Source of the DNA: Piscicola geometra
Taxonomy: Eukaryota; Annelida; Clitellata; Hirudinida; Piscicolidae
Assembly (NCBI GenBank): GCA_943735955.1
Contig: OX030966.1
Span: 2,545,511 to 2,609,510 of the forward strand
Length of the DNA: 64,000 bases
Direction of reading: 5' to 3'
Shown here: piece by piece, positions 60,401 through 64,000 of the stretch
How the letters are laid out: each line of letters begins with the position of its first letter
How positions within the stretch are numbered: position 1 is the first letter of the stretch
Program-made: the position numbers and the translations under genes
The notes under the pieces: generated by a model
What the model was told of the DNA's origin: nothing
The model's database searches: none
Seen by the model: the letters and a program-made list of their open reading frames with translations, nothing else

Positions 60401-63400
60401 GCGGGAATCCTGAGGGGGTCCTGGGATCCTCTTTTATAAGGACCCCCTCACTCTTTTAAAAACACACATTTCTCAACTCTCATTTTGATACGAGCCTAAT
60501 CGTCAACTATGGGATAAAAAAATGCAAATACAGTAATACATTGTGAGTATGTATGGGCAGCGATGCTAGGTGGGTCCTGGGGTCCATTTTAACATGGACC
60601 ATCCTCAGTTTTACAAATACAATAACATCTCAACTCCTTTCTTAATACAAGCATACTCGTCAACCATGGCATAAAACAGAATTTTTATTCAGTAATCTAT
60701 TTTTTCAATTTTCGCAAGTAGACATTCAAAATGCTTTTCAGAAAATATCGGTTCACTTTTTGCAAGCAGACAGATTTTCATTTTTTTAAAAAAAATCATT
60801 CACATTTTGTTACTTATATTGCATGGGCGATATTCATAGGGGGATTCCGAGGTCCACTTCGATATCGACCCTTTCAATTTTTTAGATGAGCCAAAGTTAA
60901 TGAATTTCAAAAGGCTTCGAACATTAACTAAAATTGTGGTTAAATCAAACTACAAGTTTCATATCGCATAACTGCCAAAAAGAAATGCTGAGGCTTTTAG
61001 CTCATTCTATCGTTAGAAACACAGTGTGCACTGTTGATGCCGAATCATGCCAGTTTGGTGTTGTGGTTGACGGCACACAAGACTGCAATGGGTTAGAGCA
61101 GGAATCGATATGCATTCGTTTTTGATGAAGCTCTGAATGTTACTGAACAGTTTATTGGTTTATTCAGGCCACCAGATACGATCGGAAAAACATTATCTGC
61201 TGTAGTAAAAGATTTTCTGATCAGAATTATGCTACCTATAGAAAAACTAAGAGCTCAGACTTATGACGGCGCTGCTAGCATGAACGGCCGATATAATGGT
61301 TATCAGGCTATTATCAGCAGTGAGCATCCGCTTGCATTGTTTTTCCACTGTTCTGCACACTATGAAAATCTTCTTGCCCAGCACACAGCTGCCGCACTTC
61401 CCTTTGTGAGCAATTCACTTCAGTTTGTCCAAGAGTTAGGTGCTTTTTACAATCGTTCAGGGAAGGTCAAAAAGCAGTTTATGATGCTTTAGTGTCTCTT
61501 ATAATTGACTTTCCTGATGAGCCACTGAATAAAAAGTATAGTATAAAACTTCTTTGTCCTACAAGATGACTGACCAGAGTTTCTACAGTGTCTTCTGTGC
61601 TTGAACATAATGAAGTGGTGCTTATTAGCTTGGAATAATTTGCTTCCATTGGTACTGCTGATGAAACAGCTGAAAGGCTTGAGGCCTTTTTTCAACGGGG
61701 CACTACTGCACTGGCCCTCAAGGTAGTTGTTTTGGTGTTTTAACTTCTGGAACAGTTAAACAAGTCGTTGCAATCAGCAAGTGCCACGGTCAGTAGAATG
61801 ATTGCAGCGACTGATTCAGTTGTGCAAGAACTGTGTCACCTACGATCAGATGAACAGTTTAACCTCATTTTCAGAGATGTCAACAGTATGGTTTTGGCAT
61901 ATGATCTCGAGCCGATTGCTGTATTTCGGATGTGAAAGCCGCCACAAAAGTATTGTGGGCTGGGCCCAGCTTATGTGGCAACAACACCAGAGGAACATTA
62001 TCGAGCAGCATATTACGCTGTCATGGACATTGCAATCATGCAACTCACAGAAAAGGTTCAATCGAGATTCTCCTGGTTTGCGTTCATACTTGCAGCTGGA
62101 GACAATGTTGCTAACTGGTGAAGTGAACCATGATATTTGCAAGCAGTATCGTGAGTTAAATGAAACTGGTCTTTGTTCACAGTTAACTATGTTTAAAGAC
62201 CAGAATGAATACAGAACTTTAGTACAAACGCAAAAATAATGCAAGCTATGATCACGGAACCCAGACATCTGTTTCCTTAGGTTGAAAGATTGATCAGGTT
62301 GATGCTTGTGTGTCCAATAACGTCATGTACTGCAGAAAGATCTATTAGTGCTTTGCGGGGTCTTAAGACTTGGTTGTGGGCACCTATGCCACAGCCTCGC
62401 TTGAATTCACTGGCCGTTTGTCATGCACATCAGGATATACTTGACAGTCTGGATTTAAAAAGACTAGCAGAATAATTTGCTAGTCAGTCAGACATACGAA
62501 GGGGTCTTCATGGAAATTGGAGTAAACGAGCTGTGGGAAGAGGGCAGAAGGACAAGCAGAGAGGGTATTTTATGTTATCTAAATGACCCACAGTGTATAT
62601 TTAGGATCTAAATATACAATGTGGGCCAAAAAAATCTCCCAATGTATATTTGTTTATACCTTTGGTAAATTTAAATTTATTTGTAATTTTTTAAACTATT
62701 GTACTCAGAAATGAATGGAAAACAAGATGTTATAACATTTATTTGATGGGTTGATGGCTAGTTTTAATTGAATTTATATAGATGACAAATCATGAAAGAT
62801 ACTAAAATCGCTATTGTTTTTTTCAAATCGTTCATAGTGGCAATAGAAAAAGATTTTTATTAAGTATCAAACTTTTGTTTAATGTTTGGCGATGCAAATA
62901 TTAATAGTTGATACAAAAATAATTAGCAATACAGCAAACAATACTAAATAGTATCACTAATACTGTATTGGTCGATACCGGTTCTTTGATTCCAACCCTG
63001 GGGAGGACCCCCTCCCCCCTCCCCCAAGATTTTCCGCAGATCGCCGCCCCTTGCAATTTCGTGCAGAGCTCCAATCAATCAATCAATAGAACAATCAATC
63101 AAACAAATTCAAACAGCGCTATTTAATAATTTCAAAAGCACAAACTCCGCCTCACTTGTTGTAGAGTAGCAGGTCTGGGATCCAGATAGACTCTGCTGGT
63201 ACGTAGAGCATGTTCACATCGCCATAGGCTGCAGGATCCCAACTCAGACTAGGGTCAGTCCACTCCTAGAAAGAAGGGGTGTCAAGTTTGAGGTCACCAT
63301 TTGGTAGGACTTTGTATAGTGTTTTATGGATGTAACTACTCGGATTTTTGTATGGGAGTAGGTTTGTTAAGTGTTGTGTGGAGTTTATTTGAAAATACAA

Positions 63401-64000
63401 AGTGGTGGTTTCTGAGCATTTGAAAACTGATATCAAGATTATTTTAAAAACTTGATCTTGGAATAAATATAAATGTTTTTTCGAATGTTTAGCGTCATTT
63501 CAATGAACAAACATGGTTGAGCCACACGTTCGTCGTAATGATCTCGTTTTTTTCATCCTGAAATTATGTTACATTTTAAAAACTTTCGAAATTACCGAGC
63601 ATTAAACTATTTTTAAATTTTATACAAAATCTTTAGAATTTCTATCTTTCCTTCTAAAAAGACTTATACATATGTGTATTTTCAGACCCCATCTCACCAC
63701 GTCTATAATCTGTGAGAGCTTGAGACTGATGAGGATGAGAAGCGCTGGTTTCTTGCCGTTTTTAGGCTCACCTCTTTGCTCTGGCTTGATGAGACTGTGT
63801 TTCAATTAAGTGTTGAAGAGTTCAATGGGTATATTTAGAATGTTTTCACTTATTGAAATTTTTATTTAGATTTTTATAACTTTTTACTGTTTGTAATTCA
63901 AATGTTTTTACTCATTATAACTGTTAATTTCTATAAATCTTTTTAATAGAGAATTGTGTCCACTTGCTAAAACTAACCGACTGTACTTGTTCTTCCTCAA
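51381..64000 (-). CDS. Alpha-type nicotinic acetylcholine receptor subunit, 5' end outside window
   Basis: A pentameric acetylcholine-gated cation channel subunit. Eleven exons join in phase for 484 residues plus stop: 64000-63978 (partial), 63794-63698, 63557-63513, 63265-63156, 59939-59825, 58890-58825, 53608-53497, 53004-52650, 52485-52276, 51940-51769, 51530-51381. The 45- and 110-bp exons match classical receptor exons 3 and 4. Seen: [34 protein letters not shown] (loop A); Cys-loop C..13..C ending [16 protein letters not shown] (loop B); vicinal cysteines [12 protein letters not shown] (loop C), which make it an alpha subunit; M1 [13 protein letters not shown]2 [21 protein letters not shown]3 from [14 protein letters not shown]4 [17 protein letters not shown]. 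Glu at M2 -1' and Leu at 9' fit a cation channel. The M3-M4 loop is short. Loop C resembles alpha9/10-like receptors, but subtype is not certain. Confidence 0.95.
52080..52209 (-). repeat. tRNA-derived SINE, family A, copy 2
   Basis: Read on the minus strand it begins ggggtagccgagtttgtaac and carries gagttcgagtgcaaccgatg, matching the copy at 954-1066 in head and B box. It lies in the receptor intron between the exons at 52485-52276 and 51940-51769. Beyond the tRNA-like part, ctttacgcacgaagcgaacc may be the SINE body. Confidence 0.7.
53035..53180. repeat. ATC-rich 21-bp tandem repeat in a receptor intron
   Basis: Four copies of atcctgatcattatcaaaatc (21 bp) are followed by (ATC)n. They lie directly upstream of the acceptor of the M1-M3 exon in transcript orientation, in an intron. 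Confidence 0.8.
53612..53772. repeat. 16-bp minisatellite, left part
   Basis: About ten copies of tgtgtttgtatatagt lie directly next to the receptor exon's acceptor (53610). The array continues at 58505-58640; the family 1 hAT element was inserted into it. On the minus strand the unit reads as an AC-rich tract just before the acceptor. Confidence 0.9.
54398..54497. repeat. (CA)n dinucleotide microsatellite
   Basis: About 100 bp of CA repeats with three TA interruptions, inside the hAT element. All overlapping open frames (Cys-Val and His-Thr polymers) are artefacts. Confidence 0.97.
54616..55015 (+). pseudogene. hAT transposase, internally deleted and split by a LINE
   Basis: The frame begins [20 protein letters not shown] and ends [20 protein letters not shown], where the LINE interrupts it. 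The rest (EQLFSS) resumes at about 58033, one base out of frame relative to the 7449-7658 copy. Only an N-terminal piece and the C-terminal dimerisation part are present; the catalytic middle is missing, so the element was already non-autonomous before the LINE arrived. Confidence 0.85.
55010..58028 (-). mobile_element. L2/CR1-like LINE, 5'-truncated, nested in the hAT
   Basis: Comparison with the uninterrupted copy (caagtgtggctagcgagcaa at 7449-7658, minus) places the insertion between caagtgtgcca on the left and gccaagcgagcaa on the right, giving a short target duplication of about four or five bases (gcca). The 3' end, on the left, finishes in a short attattgtt-type tail, usual for CR1/L2 elements. 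The 5' end starts within the first strand of the endonuclease domain, so ORF1 and the 5' UTR are missing. Confidence 0.88.
55153..58026 (-). CDS. LINE endonuclease-reverse transcriptase, uninterrupted frame
   Basis: About 957 codons without a stop, ending FNLAYHS. An APE-type endonuclease occupies about residues 1-235 (SLNTKS at 8-13, [15 protein letters not shown] near 147, SDHHLIS near 214). Reverse transcriptase motifs follow: [35 protein letters not shown] near 583, [13 protein letters not shown] near 642 and YADD at 674-677. The C-terminal [14 protein letters not shown] block is typical of L2/CR1 elements. There is no ATG at the start; the reading frame enters from hAT sequence, so this copy lacks its own start. 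An intact frame implies fairly recent insertion. Confidence 0.92.
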   Translation of the reverse strand, partial: WQLGSLNTKSAVKKAGLLHDLINDYKLDMLCLTETWIPSDAPTAIKNDSAPPGYSVTHSHRGTYDGKRGGGLAFIHKATIKCTVVKTEVTPDYEYLIIKLTNTQTPLHIVIIYRPPNNSLTNFIIQFSQLIDSLTSLNSNLILCGDFNAPHTSNSTTLINEKLQNIIDEYNLYQHINAPTHENGNTLDLLITCINASSFITNHSIHPTLFSDHHLISSTLSLIKPIPISTIIKYRRIKKIDWINFNIDLKSSSILDCKSCTTDQYVEHINKVILKLLDKYAPLQTKVIRRSHQNRHKISLEAIRAKRHRRKAEKTYFKDPSSFNKQLYNKAKASTREAIINSRIEIIKTEIDSSNNPRTLWQNLNKLLHRQKNDPSNNSSNTNMASIFNNFFSSKIENIHKNIDNLLSQPQNEQFTHTHRKNIIDPISNFKPTTSEDILQIIHATCTKTSPIDPFPHQVIRQCSSILSKAISQLVNLSFQEGCFPSNFKAAQITPILKKANLDTTNPANYRPISNLSTISKIIERAVLKQLQPHITSNPNYPSHQSAYRPYHSTETALLHLTDHIFNGCDSKNTTLLASLDLSAAFDTISHSILIDRLHKEFGVDGTALNWLSSYLENRHYQVKLGTHISSPTNIQHGVPQGSVLGPLLFTTYISPISNIVNQFNITYHKYADDIQLLQFITPNTSNQATSNLTSCIQTMETWFLNNYLQFNTTKSEIIKLGTPYQLNSLNTISSVNINSDKIPINNNLKILGVTLDSKLTFKNHITSIIQSSHYHLKAIKHIRPFITTDLSASLSRCLILSRLDYCNSLLYNITNQERNRLQSVLNKAARITLNCDYPGHHLVQSSKENLIKLHWLPIDFRISFKIAITTFKILQTSIPSYLSKLITKKTSNKQLRSSSSLLLNQESTTNNISKRAFRHAAPTIWNALPPALRSINQFSTFKAKLKTHYFNLAYHS
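58505..58640. repeat. 16-bp minisatellite, right part
   Basis: Continuation of the tgtgtttgtatatagt array interrupted by the hAT element. Confidence 0.9.
58936..59465 (-). repeat. LINE/SINE 3' tail with internal duplication
   Basis: Read on the minus strand, gagcgctatagaaattgatt followed by (gatt)n at 58940-58975 is the usual 3' end of CR1/L2-type elements. To its right, a segment of about 120 bp is duplicated with an offset of 140 bp: attcgttctgacagtctgtc at 59198 and attcgttctaacagtctgtc at 59338, both running to ggcacttcttc. No open frame is convincing. It lies in the receptor intron between exons 59939-59825 and 58890-58825. Confidence 0.7.
60120..63052. mobile_element. Decayed ZMYM1/DUF4371-type hAT, family 4
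   Basis: The left end reads catgggtggcgatcctgggg and the right end cagatcgccgccccttg, imperfect inverted repeats matching the short copy at 20966-21370. Left-end segments are repeated in series at 60120, 60394, 60557 and 60822, each with a ggtcctgggg-like start, and three carry tcgtcaaccatggcataaaa or a variant. No 8-bp target duplication could be confirmed, perhaps because of these rearrangements. Transposase remnants are at 60930-62475. It sits in the receptor intron between exons 63265-63156 and 59939-59825. Confidence 0.75.
60930..62475 (+). pseudogene. hAT transposase of the ZMYM1/DUF4371 type, broken
   Basis: Pieces in order: [20 protein letters not shown] (RNase-H-like core start, V.DgT.D..), [30 protein letters not shown] (conserved yDGA..M.G...G.q), [12 protein letters not shown], and at the end [20 protein letters not shown] with [16 protein letters not shown] (dimerisation domain, p.ts..aERsFS.Lr.lKt). 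Frameshifts and stops separate them (for example near 61125, 61494 and 62240). The family pattern is clear and the gene is dead. Confidence 0.85.
63066..63145 (-). repeat. Decayed LINE 3' tail next to receptor exon 4
   Basis: On the minus strand the sequence runs from about 11 bases past the exon 4 donor: agtttgtgcttttgaaatta, then ttaaatagcgctgtttgaat and (tgattgat)n. This matches the gcgctatagaaattgatt tail at 58940-58975. The insertion lies directly behind the donor without destroying it. Confidence 0.6.

Overview
The window is animal nuclear DNA: very AT-rich, intron-bearing and full of repeats. It carries a Cys-loop nicotinic acetylcholine receptor subunit, a STIL-type centriole gene, GT-AG introns, tRNA-derived SINEs, a LINE and several hAT DNA transposons with clean 8-bp target duplications. 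A bilaterian is certain. A lophotrochozoan such as an annelid or leech is my guess from overall style, not something the sequence proves.

Positions 1-31 kb are almost free of recognisable genes. They hold a 4.8-kb array of a 27-bp satellite (about 1081-5866) with higher-order structure, a pentanucleotide microsatellite, a foldback element, and several non-autonomous hAT elements (7108-8024, 20966-21370, 24390-25278). From 31 to 35 kb there are two GC-richer islands that look like exons on the + strand, and an AC-rich array holding a decayed hAT copy.

From 35 to 51 kb the window is gene-rich. A minus-strand gene encodes a large secreted or surface protein, low in complexity, with one EGF-like domain (37744-41940). 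It may continue through three phase-compatible exons (37028-36935, 35344-35255, 35143-35024), one intron of which is filled by a hAT element with an exact target duplication. Next is a + strand STIL (centriole duplication) gene, reconstructed here as six phase-consistent exons (43110-48331) that keep the coiled coil, the STAN motif and the C-terminal motif among enormous Gln, Asn, Thr, Asp and His tracts. Its N-terminal exons are not next to it; one island at 31.5 kb may be one of them, which would nest the EGF gene in a STIL intron. A two-exon ankyrin-repeat gene (50878-48509, minus) converges on STIL.

From 51 to 64 kb lies one minus-strand gene for an alpha-type nicotinic acetylcholine receptor subunit. 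I rebuilt eleven exons, all in phase, from the end of exon 1 at the window edge to the stop codon. Its introns hold a SINE, a 4.7-kb hAT element that itself contains a 3-kb L2/CR1-like LINE, a LINE tail with an internal duplication, and a decayed ZMYM1/DUF4371-type hAT.

Overall this is ordinary animal chromosome shaped by hAT transposition and short-unit repeat expansion. The repeat expansion has gone deep into the coding sequence of two adjacent, unrelated genes. I see no CRISPR, prokaryotic operon or viral genome.
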